21,011 nucleotides of DNA from Lachnospiraceae bacterium (lineage in GTDB: Bacteria; Bacillota; Clostridia; Lachnospirales; Lachnospiraceae): assembly GCA_017404585.1 (NCBI GenBank), contig JAFRCB010000188.1:1-21011 (forward strand), written 5' to 3'. Made by a program: the position numbers and the translations under genes. Positions 1 through 7,170 of this stretch are shown here, piece after piece (the stretch's first letter is position 1; the number at the start of each line of letters is the position of its first letter). The notes under the pieces were generated by a model that was not told where the DNA came from, did no database searches, and worked only from the letters and a program-made list of their open reading frames with translations.

Positions 1-25
1 CGAGCTTCACACCCACTTTCACAAA

Positions 26-445
26 CTACTTCTTTTTCATATACAAGTAAACGCCGAGGCAGCCCGAAAGCGCAAACAGCAGCCCGACGATCATCGTGCC
101 TCTCGGCACACTCGTCGTCCCGACCGGGTCTCTTGGCTTCGACGGATCGGCGGGATTCACCAGGATCGTTTTGGTCTCCCCGATCGCCGCGTTGAGGCTC
201 GTCCCCACCTTAATATTCTCATATGTCTGACCGTCAAACTCATACGTTACGATCGCGTGCGAATTCTGAAACCACGCGGTCCTCCCCTGCTTCACAATGT
301 CGGTGACTTCGCACTGGACTTCAACTGCATTTGCACGAAACGAGTGATTGTTGATAATTCCAACAAGTCCGATCACAAAAAGAAGAATGCCAAAGGCGAT
401 GATCGCAAAATTGTAACCCATGCTTCTGCTGCCGTTGTCGTTCAT
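26..445 (-). CDS. DUF3592 domain membrane protein
   Basis: This is a protein of about 139 residues with a hydrophobic segment near the N-terminus (YNFAIIAFGILLFVIGLVGI), an extracytoplasmic middle part and a second hydrophobic segment before a basic KKK tail. The middle contains VTYEFDGQTYENIKVG, an ILVNPADPSKPRD stretch and conserved-looking VEVQCEV, the pattern of DUF3592 proteins. Their function is not known. I chose the ATG at 445 because AAAGGA lies 8 bases upstream. An ATG at 451 is only 2 bases from that site, and a TTG at 493 has no clear site. It appears to be a single gene, divergent from the GntR regulator gene. The family call is fairly sure; the role is unknown. Confidence 0.8.
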   Translation of the reverse strand: MNDNGSRSMGYNFAIIAFGILLFVIGLVGIINNHSFRANAVEVQCEVTDIVKQGRTAWFQNSHAIVTYEFDGQTYENIKVGTSLNAAIGETKTILVNPADPSKPRDPVGTTSVPRGTMIVGLLFALSGCLGVYLYMKKK

Positions 446-576
446 AGTCATGTTCCTTTCAATACAAGTCTGTTGCTGTGGATCCTGAGCCAATTGTCAT
501 AGGCTTAGTGTCTTGAGCATTATATCTTATGTTTTACTTCATAATGCATATATCGGAGTGACTTTACTCTTTGTGA

Positions 577-605
577 ATTATAGTACGTAAAACTTCAAAA
601 TACAA
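577..605 (-). promoter_or_regulatory. possible promoter of the DUF3592 gene
   Basis: On the minus strand a perfect TATAAT (577-582) is preceded at 17 bases by a poor -35 (TTGTAT, 600-605). A second perfect TATAAT lies at 519-524, nearer the gene but without a recognisable -35. Either could serve; the evidence is weak. Confidence 0.3.
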
Positions 606-663
606 TGGCAGCGTCATTTACTGAAAATCGCTGCAAATTATCGCCGCAAATCACACACTCCTT

Positions 664-692
664 TTGACATATACAATCGATAATGATATACT
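664..692 (+). promoter_or_regulatory. sigma-70 promoter of the GntR regulator gene
   Basis: TTGACA (664-669), a 17-base spacer and TATACT (687-692), with a TG two bases before the -10 (extended -10). Transcription would start near 699, leaving a leader of about 64 bases that contains the candidate operator at 717-739. Confidence 0.8.
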
Positions 693-716
693 AGTTCCGA
701 ATTCCTGAAACATTGG

Positions 717-739
717 ATGTATGATGTTATGATGTTGAC
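717..739 (+). promoter_or_regulatory. candidate operator (autoregulation site)
   Basis: Two GATGTT half-sites (723-728 and 731-736) sit 8 bases apart between the predicted transcription start and the start codon of the GntR gene. The stretch matches 16 of 20 positions of the site at 1737-1756 (consensus AYGTAKGATGTTAKGATRTT). That suggests the regulator binds its own leader as a roadblock. Binding is inferred from the shared motif only. Confidence 0.5.
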
Positions 740-762
740 CAAAACAGAACGGAGAGGCAGCC

Positions 763-1467
763 ATGGGTTTTAAGCAGATTAAAAGTGAGTCTGTAGTTCA
801 GCAAATAATTGACGCATTTACAGAAGAAATCACCAACGGGGAGCTTCGCCCCGGAGACAAAATTCCCACAGAATCAGAACTTGCGGAGAAATTCGGTGTT
901 GGCAGAAATTCTGTCCGTGAGGCAGTTAAGATCCTCGTATATATGGGGGTTCTGGAGATCCGCCGCGCAGAAGGCACATTTGTCTGCGAAGGCTTCCAGG
1001 AATGCATGATCGATCCTATGGTCTTCGGCATTATCCTGGATAATTCAAAAGACGGAACAAATCTGATAGAGCTGCGTGAGGTCATGGAAGCCGGAGTGAT
1101 CCAGCTGGCTATGAAGAACGCCGATGAACAGGAATTCAAGGATCTTGCTCGCAAGCTGAATCTGCTCCGGACAGAAATTGATTTCGGCATCGAAAACATT
1201 GAGAACATATTTGAGGCCGATAATGAATTTCATTCTCAGATATCCAGGATGGGGCACAATCCTCTGGTGACAAAACTTGAAGATGTTGTCAGGGTGTTGA
1301 CATATGCAATGAGATATCAGACTGTCAAAAATATGATCGAGACAGGCCGCGGTGACGAATTATTCGAAGCACACGCAGAACTCATGAAAATCCTGCAGTC
1401 AAAAAACACTACCGGACTCAATGAAGCAGTCCGAAAGACATATTTCGATCAGGTCAGTCATAACTGA
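763..1467 (+). CDS. GntR-family transcriptional regulator, FadR/FCD subgroup
   Basis: This 234-residue protein has an N-terminal winged helix-turn-helix (residues about 8-76), with the family pattern GELRPGDKIPTESELAEKFG followed by GRNSVREAVKIL and a wing ending in GTFV. A helical FCD ligand-binding domain covers about 100-230. In it D153 and H157 (ADNEFH) and H204 (EAHAEL) sit where FCD domains hold a metal ion that often contacts a carboxylate ligand. GGAGAGG precedes the ATG at good distance. FCD regulators usually control uptake and breakdown of sugar acids or organic acids, which fits the transporter and enzyme genes that follow. It probably represses both itself and the downstream operon through the shared repeats at 717-739 and 1715-1756. 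The inducer cannot be read from the sequence. Confidence 0.93.
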   Translation: MGFKQIKSESVVQQIIDAFTEEITNGELRPGDKIPTESELAEKFGVGRNSVREAVKILVYMGVLEIRRAEGTFVCEGFQECMIDPMVFGIILDNSKDGTNLIELREVMEAGVIQLAMKNADEQEFKDLARKLNLLRTEIDFGIENIENIFEADNEFHSQISRMGHNPLVTKLEDVVRVLTYAMRYQTVKNMIETGRGDELFEAHAELMKILQSKNTTGLNEAVRKTYFDQVSHN

Positions 1468-1537
1468 TCTCTGCAGCCTTGCAATTTTCTGCATGGTTCT
1501 CACATTTTTATCTTAATTCATACACTCTTAATAAGGT

Positions 1538-1636
1538 GCTGTCGCATTAGACTGTGTCACCACAATATATGACAGACATATGCCAATAACGTCTGCCCGA
1601 TATTGTGATGGTGCATCTTAATGCGACAGCTTTTTT
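1538..1636 (+). terminator. very long hairpin terminator after the GntR gene
   Basis: The outer arms 1538-1549 (GCTGTCGCATTA) and 1619-1630 pair perfectly over 12 bases. Inside, CACAATAT (1561-1568) pairs with ATATTGTG (1600-1607), CACC with GGTG, and GACAGAC (1571-1577) with GTCTGCC (1591-1597, one mismatch). A run of six T follows directly. The whole 93-base segment therefore folds as one imperfect hairpin and should end the gntR transcript. Its size and arms also resemble a miniature inverted-repeat element. Confidence 0.8.
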
Positions 1637-1714
1637 CATCTCCACTATTGCATTTCCCTATATGGATAAATTGCATAAAAATCCCAAACTGATTTGTTCA
1701 AAACATAGAATCCA

Positions 1715-1756
1715 ACGTAGGATGTTGACAAGGCATACGTAGGATGTTAGGATATT
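1715..1756 (+). promoter_or_regulatory. tandem operator repeats over the promoter of the TRAP-type gene
   Basis: ACGTAGGATGTT occurs twice, at 1715-1726 and 1737-1748, exactly 22 bases (about two helix turns) apart. The first copy runs into the -35 box and the second into the -10 box of the promoter at 1725-1753. The second copy continues as AGGATATT, matching the site in front of the GntR gene. This placement fits repression of the catabolic operon by the adjacent regulator. Confidence 0.55.
1725..1753 (+). promoter_or_regulatory. promoter of the TRAP-type/transketolase operon
   Basis: TTGACA (1725-1730), a 17-base spacer and TAGGAT (1748-1753, four of six consensus bases). The weak -10 and the operator repeats overlapping both boxes suggest a regulated promoter. 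The leader of about 90 bases has a small hairpin, CCCTG (1802-1806) with CAGGG (1817-1821). Confidence 0.6.
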
Positions 1757-1850
1757 AAACATAAAGAGTGCTCTATATGCAACCAACGAACAAAATAACA
1801 CCCCTGCCGTTTTCGACAGGGCTTCGAAAGGAACAGGAGCAGACATAAGA

Positions 1851-2897
1851 ATGAAACGTAAACTTCCTCTCCGAGCCATGATCATTTCAATGATCATGAT
1901 GGTGGTCCTGGGGCTGACTGCCTGTGGTACCCAGACCTCGGAATCGGCAGGTACTGACGGAAATAATGTAGAGTATGTAATCAGACTCGGACACAGCGAC
2001 ACGGATGAGAACCTGATCAACATATCTCTTCAGCATTATGCGGACTGGGTCAGTGAGCAGACAGACGGCCGGGTTCTTATACGTCTCTATCCAAATGAAG
2101 AACTCGGGGACAATACAACCATGGCGCAGCAATTAATTACAGGAGAACTGGATGCCATGATGATGCCGCAGGGTGTCGAATCTGTATACGCCCCCGAAAT
2201 CGCAACGTTGGGCCTGCCGTTCCTTTTCACAAGTTATGAACAGGCGTGGGCTGTCGTAGACAACGAAGAAATCGCCGCCGACCTCACAAAAGGTCTTGGC
2301 GATTACAATCTGATCCAGATCGCATTCTGGGAAAACGGTATGCGGCAGATCACAAACAGCGCGAAGGAAATCAATACGCCGGCCGACCTCACAGGCCTCC
2401 GCATGAGAATTCCCAATGATAAGATGACTGAATCAATCCTGAAAACTCTTGGCGCGAGCACAACGGTCTTCTCCTGGAGTCGTACGTACGAAGCGCTGGA
2501 GATGGGAACATTTGATGGTCAGGAAAATCCGATTGCCAATATTTATGCAAATGATATAGCGGAAGTCAACAAATACATGACCATCACGAACCACAAGTAC
2601 GAATCTAAGAACCTGGTTTTTTCTAAGAGCACCTGGAACAAACTTCCGGATGATATCAAGCAGATTCTTCAGGAAGGAGCTGTAGTTTACGGAAAAGAGC
2701 ATCGTGAAGCAGTTGCATCAGCGCAGGAAGACCAGCTGAAAGAATTGAAGGAAAAAGGAATGATCGTAAACGAATCACCTGACATCGAAGCATTCAAAGA
2801 AGCCACACGCACAGTTTACACAAACTTTGAACTTCAAAACGAATGGACTGTGGATCTGGTCGCGAAAATCCGGCAGATCATCAGTCAGATTCCCTAA
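1851..2897 (+). CDS. TRAP-type (DctP family) solute-binding lipoprotein
   Basis: This 348-residue protein has a lipoprotein signal peptide with lipobox LTAC and lipidated C25, then a Ser/Gly-rich tether. The mature part carries the DctP pattern: IRLGHSDTDEN at the start, R165 in ENGMRQITNS, GLRMRIP with R186 at the usual carboxylate-binding arginine position, and the YEALEMGTFDGQENP signature (213-227). It should capture an acidic solute at the outer membrane face. AGGAG lies 11 bases before the ATG. TRAP systems need DctQ and DctM membrane subunits, but neither is present; the next gene, 57 bases on, is an ESS/GltS-like permease. It may work with that permease, with distant DctQM genes, or as a sensor partner. 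The family is secure; the ligand is unknown. Confidence 0.92.
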   Translation: MKRKLPLRAMIISMIMMVVLGLTACGTQTSESAGTDGNNVEYVIRLGHSDTDENLINISLQHYADWVSEQTDGRVLIRLYPNEELGDNTTMAQQLITGELDAMMMPQGVESVYAPEIATLGLPFLFTSYEQAWAVVDNEEIAADLTKGLGDYNLIQIAFWENGMRQITNSAKEINTPADLTGLRMRIPNDKMTESILKTLGASTTVFSWSRTYEALEMGTFDGQENPIANIYANDIAEVNKYMTITNHKYESKNLVFSKSTWNKLPDDIKQILQEGAVVYGKEHREAVASAQEDQLKELKEKGMIVNESPDIEAFKEATRTVYTNFELQNEWTVDLVAKIRQIISQIP

Positions 2898-2954
2898 ATA
2901 GAGGCCATATGGGTCCGCGCTGCATTTGAAAGTCGAACCAATAGGAGAAAATCA

Positions 2955-4271
2955 ATGTTTGAAATAATACTTAAAGACTTCGCCTGGGCAAGCTTACTGC
3001 TTCTCATCGGACTATACCTGCGAACCAAAGTAAAAGTCTTCCAGAAGCTGTTCATTCCGGTAGCCGTTATCGGCGGTCTCGTGGGACTTCTTCTGAGCTC
3101 AGAAGTACTCGGAAAATTCTGCCCATTCTACATTCAATGGTCAGATAACGTCAGTGGCTTTGCCAACCCACTGCTCGCAATCCTCTTCGTCACCCAGTTC
3201 ATCGCACTGTCTTTCAACACAAAGATGATCAAGAAGTGCTCATTCATCTTCTTCATCTCGGCAACAGTCATCGGTGCCCAGGTACTCTCGGCAATGGGAC
3301 TTGGCAGACTCTTCGGTCTTCCCGACGGAGCCGCTCTGCTTCCCTTCGGCGCATTCTACGGAGCACACGGTATTCCGCAGGTCATCGCGGGCATCTACGA
3401 CACACTCGGTTACTGGAACTATGATGAAGCTTCCGCATTCGGAACGACTTACGCGACAATCGGTATGCTCTACGGCATCATCGCCGGTATAGCAATCATC
3501 AACATCGGTATCCGAAGAGGCTGGGTCAGCGCCAAGAAAGCCGGCAACCTGAGCAAAGAAGACTACACCGGAATTCTCAACAAGGAAAACCGTTTCAAGT
3601 TTATGACGGCATTCACGTCAGATATAGCTTTCGATCCGCTCACACTGCACTTCTCCATCGTGCTTGCAATCATGATCATCGCATACGGTCTGCTGAACCT
3701 GCTGCATAGAATTTCAATTTTTTCAGGATTTGCAATCTATGTACCCGCAATCATTGTCTCACTGGTATTCGGTATCATAGCCAAGAGGACTCCGCTCCAC
3801 GACTTCATCGACAGCGAATCCCTCGGACATATAGGTTCCCTGGCCCTTGAATACCTCATTGTAAGCGCGATCGCTACAATGAAACTGGATGTCATCATGA
3901 ACAACGCAGCCGCCATCCTCACTATCTCAGGTATCGGCCTCCTGCTCACAACTGTCATCCTTATGACGCTGCCGAAGCTCTGGCTCAAGACGAGCTGGCT
4001 CGAGAACGCCATGGTCATGTTCGGAGCGTGGACAGGTTCCACAGCGACAGGTATGATGCTCCTTCGAATCGCCGATCCCGAGCTTGAGACAGACGCAGGT
4101 CAGAACCTCATCACAGCGACACCGCTATGGCAGATCAGTACTCAGAATTTCTTCCTGACCATAGCACCGTACTTCATCGTGACGGCCGCTGGCTTCAATA
4201 ACCTGGCTCTGGGCGCCGCAGGTATGGTAGCAGTCGCGCTGATACTCGGTTTCATCATAGGACGCAAGTAA
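2955..4271 (+). CDS. ESS-family (GltS-like) sodium/solute symporter
   Basis: This is a 438-residue, highly hydrophobic protein with about ten or more membrane segments. Two halves each carry a Gly-rich re-entrant-type motif: FGAFYGAHGIPQVIAG followed by AFGTTYATIGMLYG in the first half, and FGAWTGSTATGMMLLRIADP in the second. The latter is typical of clostridial proteins in the sodium:glutamate symporter family. A basic and acidic loop (RRGWVSAKKAGNLSKEDYTG) separates the halves. A good AGGAG site is 8 bases before the ATG. Known ESS members move glutamate or related carboxylates with sodium and need no binding protein. Here the gene takes the position normally held by TRAP DctQM and precedes sugar-type enzymes, so it probably imports the operon's acidic substrate. 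The family call is good; the substrate is inferred only in type. Confidence 0.8.
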   Translation: MFEIILKDFAWASLLLLIGLYLRTKVKVFQKLFIPVAVIGGLVGLLLSSEVLGKFCPFYIQWSDNVSGFANPLLAILFVTQFIALSFNTKMIKKCSFIFFISATVIGAQVLSAMGLGRLFGLPDGAALLPFGAFYGAHGIPQVIAGIYDTLGYWNYDEASAFGTTYATIGMLYGIIAGIAIINIGIRRGWVSAKKAGNLSKEDYTGILNKENRFKFMTAFTSDIAFDPLTLHFSIVLAIMIIAYGLLNLLHRISIFSGFAIYVPAIIVSLVFGIIAKRTPLHDFIDSESLGHIGSLALEYLIVSAIATMKLDVIMNNAAAILTISGIGLLLTTVILMTLPKLWLKTSWLENAMVMFGAWTGSTATGMMLLRIADPELETDAGQNLITATPLWQISTQNFFLTIAPYFIVTAAGFNNLALGAAGMVAVALILGFIIGRK

Positions 4272-4333
4272 ATCGAAAGTACACGGCGACAGACGCCGCA
4301 GCATCCAAAATCATCAGGGTAACAAATCGGCTA

Positions 4334-4372
4334 TCATCCGGAAGCATGACTGGCCAGAATGCTTTCTGATGA
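4334..4372 (+). other. intercistronic hairpin without U-tract
   Basis: TCATCCGGAAGCAT (4334-4347) matches the reverse complement of 4359-4372 at 12 of 14 positions. The 11-base loop itself holds the palindrome CTGGCCAG. No T run follows, so it is unlikely to terminate; it may protect or process the mRNA between transport and enzyme genes. Confidence 0.55.
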
Positions 4373-4442
4373 AAACCGGCTTAACAAGTTAATAATCATG
4401 GGAAACAACGGACGGAAAACCTACCGCGAATAAGGAGAGAAC

Positions 4443-5279
4443 ATGAAAGATATATCCATTAAAGAATTACAGAACAAAACAACGGAAATGCGCATGAAAG
4501 TAATTGACATGATCTATAAGGCCCAATCCGGACATCCGGGCGGAGCTTTATCAGCCGCAGAATTCATGACAGCATGCTATTTCAAATTCATGAACATTGA
4601 TCCGAAGAACCCGAGATGGGAAGATCGCGACAGAATGGTCCTCTCCAAAGGTCATGTATGCCCGATCCAGTATGCCTGCCTCGCATCAGTCGGATACTTC
4701 CCGGTAGAAGAGCTCGACACACTTCGCAAGGAAGGTTCCAAGCTCCAGGGTCATCCGTCTATGATCAAGTGTCCCGGCATTGATATCTCGACCGGTTCTC
4801 TCGGCCAGGGTCTTGCCTGTGCAGTCGGTATGGCACTTGCCGGCAAGATGGATAAGAAAGATTATAAAGTCTTCTGTGTAATCGGCGACGGTGAAGCTCA
4901 GGAAGGCGAAATCTGGGAAGCAGCCAATACCGCCCATAAGTATAAGCTTGACAACCTCATCGCTTTCATCGACGTCAATAATCTCCAGTTGGACGGTACA
5001 ACCGACGAAGTCATGCCGAACGGTGATCTCGGTGAAAAGTTCAAGGCTTTCGGCTGGGATCCGATCTACCTCGACGGCAACGATATGGAACAGGTCGTGG
5101 CAGCGATTGACAAATGCTACGCTGAGATGAACGGCAACCCGAAAGTTCTCATCGGCTCCACGGTCAAGGGCAAAGGCGTCAGCTTCATGGAGAATCAGTG
5201 CGGATGGCACGGTGTTGCACCGAACACAGAGCAGTATGAACAGGCTATGGAAGAGCTCAAGGCTCAGATGATTGGATAA
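4443..5279 (+). CDS. transketolase, N-terminal (TPP-binding) subunit
   Basis: This 278-residue protein equals the first domain of a full-length transketolase. H31 in SGHPGGALS, GH in LSKGHVCP, STGSLGQGL, and the thiamine diphosphate motif GDG (148-150) to NN (179-180) are all intact. The N-terminal domain holds the diphosphate and magnesium; catalysis needs the C-terminal subunit encoded next, only 12 bases downstream. AAGGAG is well placed before the ATG. Split transketolases serve ordinary pentose metabolism in some archaea and clostridia. They also occur in dedicated catabolic clusters, for example for apulose phosphate and for sulfofructose. The surrounding regulator, transport and dehydrogenase genes favour a dedicated role. 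The exact ketose donor cannot be told from sequence alone. Confidence 0.93.
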   Translation: MKDISIKELQNKTTEMRMKVIDMIYKAQSGHPGGALSAAEFMTACYFKFMNIDPKNPRWEDRDRMVLSKGHVCPIQYACLASVGYFPVEELDTLRKEGSKLQGHPSMIKCPGIDISTGSLGQGLACAVGMALAGKMDKKDYKVFCVIGDGEAQEGEIWEAANTAHKYKLDNLIAFIDVNNLQLDGTTDEVMPNGDLGEKFKAFGWDPIYLDGNDMEQVVAAIDKCYAEMNGNPKVLIGSTVKGKGVSFMENQCGWHGVAPNTEQYEQAMEELKAQMIG

Positions 5280-5291
5280 GGAGAAACAACC

Positions 5292-6227
5292 ATGAGTGAA
5301 CTTAAGAAAATCGCTACACGTCAGGGCTTCGGCGAAGAAATTGTAGAACTTGGAAAAGAAAATCCGGATATTCTTGTCCTCGATATCGACATCGGCAAGA
5401 GCTGCAAGACAACCGCTTTCAAAAAAGAACTCCCGGACCAGTATCTCAATGTAGGTATTGCTGAGCAGAATGGTGCCGGCGTTGCGGCAGGTCTCGCAAC
5501 CTGCGGAAAGATCCCGTTCGTAGTCACATACGCAGCTTTCGGATCTATGAGAATCTGCGAGATGATCCGTCAGGAAATCTGCTATACCAATCTGAACGTC
5601 AAGATCGCCTGCTCACACGGCGGCTTTACACCCGCCAATGACGGTGCCTCCCACCAGGCCATCGAAGATATGGGTATCCTCCGTACGATCCCGAACATGA
5701 CAGTCATCATGCCCGCAGACTACAATTCAGCCCGCAAGCTGGTCCGTGAAGCCGGAGAAAACTACGGACCGATGTATCTCCGCTTCACACGTGATGCTGT
5801 TGAGCAGATTTACGGACCGGATGTGGAATTCAAGATCGGCAAGGCTCATCAGATTCAGGATGGCAAGGACATTGCTCTGATTGCAAATGGCGACACAGTT
5901 ATCCTTGCAATCAAAGCCGCCAAGATCCTCGCAGAGGAAGGCATCTCTGCAAGAGTCCTCGACATGCATACGATCAAGCCTCTGGATGTCGAAGCTGTCA
6001 CAGCCTGCATCAATGACATCGGCAAGATCATTACCATAGAAGATCACAACATCCTGAACGGCCTTGGCAGCGCTGTATGCGAAGTTGCCGCCGAGATGGG
6101 TAAGGGCATTGTAAAGAGGATCGGCGTTCAGGATAAGTTCGGTGAGTCCGCTCCGTATGAGAGACTCCTCGCAATGAACGGCATCACAGTTGAGAATATC
6201 GTAGAGACAGCAAAGAAGCTGCAGTAA
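5292..6227 (+). CDS. transketolase, C-terminal (pyrimidine-binding) subunit
   Basis: This 311-residue protein covers the pyrimidine-binding and C-terminal domains of transketolase. E58 in NVGIAEQNGAG is the glutamate that activates thiamine diphosphate, and SHGGFTPANDGASHQAIED (107-125) carries the substrate-site histidines. The C-terminal domain begins near residue 190 with IALIANGDTVILAIKAAKIL. It forms an alpha2beta2-type enzyme with the product of the preceding gene, from which it is separated by 12 bases; AAGGAG directly follows the upstream stop. The stop codon itself forms the beginning of a 23-bp tandem repeat array. The active enzyme moves a two-carbon ketol unit from a ketose to an aldose such as glyceraldehyde 3-phosphate. 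The identity is firm; the substrate is unassigned. Confidence 0.93.
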   Translation: MSELKKIATRQGFGEEIVELGKENPDILVLDIDIGKSCKTTAFKKELPDQYLNVGIAEQNGAGVAAGLATCGKIPFVVTYAAFGSMRICEMIRQEICYTNLNVKIACSHGGFTPANDGASHQAIEDMGILRTIPNMTVIMPADYNSARKLVREAGENYGPMYLRFTRDAVEQIYGPDVEFKIGKAHQIQDGKDIALIANGDTVILAIKAAKILAEEGISARVLDMHTIKPLDVEAVTACINDIGKIITIEDHNILNGLGSAVCEVAAEMGKGIVKRIGVQDKFGESAPYERLLAMNGITVENIVETAKKLQ

Positions 6228-6340
6228 TCACATTTGCTAAACTGTTTTAATCAGACTTGCTAAGCTGCACTAATCAGACGCGCTAAGCTGCACTAATCAG
6301 ACGCGCTAAGCTGCTCTAATCACACTCGCTAAACTTAATA
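6226..6340 (+). repeat. 23-bp tandem repeat, five copies
   Basis: AATCA recurs at 6226, 6249, 6272, 6295 and 6318, an exact 23-bp period (core AATCAGACGCGCTAAGC). The first copy includes the last two bases of the preceding stop codon, and AAGCTGCAGTAATCA at the end of the gene matches the repeat junction. So the array seems to have grown from the 3' end of the coding sequence. It is non-coding in all frames. Confidence 0.9.
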
Positions 6341-6385
6341 GGCGGATGCCGTACCCGCAATCGTCCACACTGCACGGCATCCGCC
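6341..6385 (+). other. intercistronic 12-bp stem-loop without U-tract
   Basis: GGCGGATGCCGT (6341-6352) pairs perfectly with ACGGCATCCGCC (6374-6385) around a 21-base loop. It is followed by A-rich, not T-rich, sequence on the coding strand. It is more likely an mRNA processing or stabilising stem than a terminator, so the SDR gene may still be cotranscribed. Confidence 0.6.
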
Positions 6386-6411
6386 GCAAAAAATAATCGG
6401 AGGAAAAGAAA

Positions 6412-7170
6412 ATGTTCGATTTTACAGATCAGGTCGTATTAATTACAGGATCAGGTTCACCGAGAGGTATGGGACGCGTATTTGCACATGCATTTGCCAA
6501 ACTCGGAGCAAAACTCGTACTGTGCGATATCAACCAGCAGGGTATTGACGCCAATGTCAAGGAACTTCAGGACATGGGCGTCCAGGCCATCGGCTACACA
6601 GGCGATCTCACAAACGAGGCTGACGTCGACGCCATGGTAAACGATATAGTTGAGAAATTCGGAAGGATCGACGTACTTGTCAACAACGCCGGTATCTCCC
6701 AGAAGGTCACAGTCGCTGACATGACACTTTCAGATATGAAGAGAATCTTCAGCGTCAACATGTTCGGCCTGTTCATGCTGACAAAGAAAGTCTGCGAAGT
6801 CATGAAAAAGCAGAATTACGGACGTATCGTACATCTCTCCTCCGTATCAGGCAAGAGAGGCGGCGGCGTATTCGGCGGCGCACACTACTCCGCATCCAAG
6901 GCAGCTGTCCTCGGCTTCTCCAAGAACCTCGCAAGAGAGGTTTCCGCTTACGGTATCACAACTAACTGTGTATGCCCGGGCCTCATCAACACAGACATCT
7001 GGAAGAGCATGTCTCCTGAGCAGGCAAAGCCGGTCATCGATGCCATCCCGATGGGCCGCCCGGGTGAACCGGAAGAAGTTGCCGCAGCGGTCGTGTTCCT
7101 TGCTTCCAAAGAAGCTTCCTATATCACAGGTGAAGAAATCGACATAAACGGCGGATCCCATATGGATTAA
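6412..7170 (+). CDS. short-chain dehydrogenase/reductase (SDR, FabG-like)
   Basis: This 252-residue protein is a classical SDR. It has the nucleotide-binding TGSGSPRGMG (12-21), D39 after the second strand (favours NAD over NADP), NNAG (91-94) and catalytic N116, S144, Y159 and K163. The C-terminus reads SYITGEEIDINGG, as in sugar and polyol dehydrogenases of the FabG type. GGAGG lies 8-9 bases before the ATG. The position at the end of the transketolase operon suggests it oxidises an alcohol of the imported compound to a ketone, or reduces an aldehyde product. A housekeeping FabG is unlikely because no fatty acid genes are near. The last 21 codons' end is imperfectly duplicated just downstream. 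The substrate is unknown. Confidence 0.9.
   Translation: MFDFTDQVVLITGSGSPRGMGRVFAHAFAKLGAKLVLCDINQQGIDANVKELQDMGVQAIGYTGDLTNEADVDAMVNDIVEKFGRIDVLVNNAGISQKVTVADMTLSDMKRIFSVNMFGLFMLTKKVCEVMKKQNYGRIVHLSSVSGKRGGGVFGGAHYSASKAAVLGFSKNLAREVSAYGITTNCVCPGLINTDIWKSMSPEQAKPVIDAIPMGRPGEPEEVAAAVVFLASKEASYITGEEIDINGGSHMD

Noticed and set aside
446..493. Longer DUF3592 protein starting at the TTG at 493
   Set aside because: No ribosome site precedes the TTG; AAAGGA is correctly spaced only for the ATG at 445, and the extra residues do not look like a family N-terminus.
2898..2954. Broken DctQ/DctM genes
   Set aside because: The 57-base gap has no remnant, and the ESS gene is intact, so the TRAP membrane subunits are absent rather than decayed.
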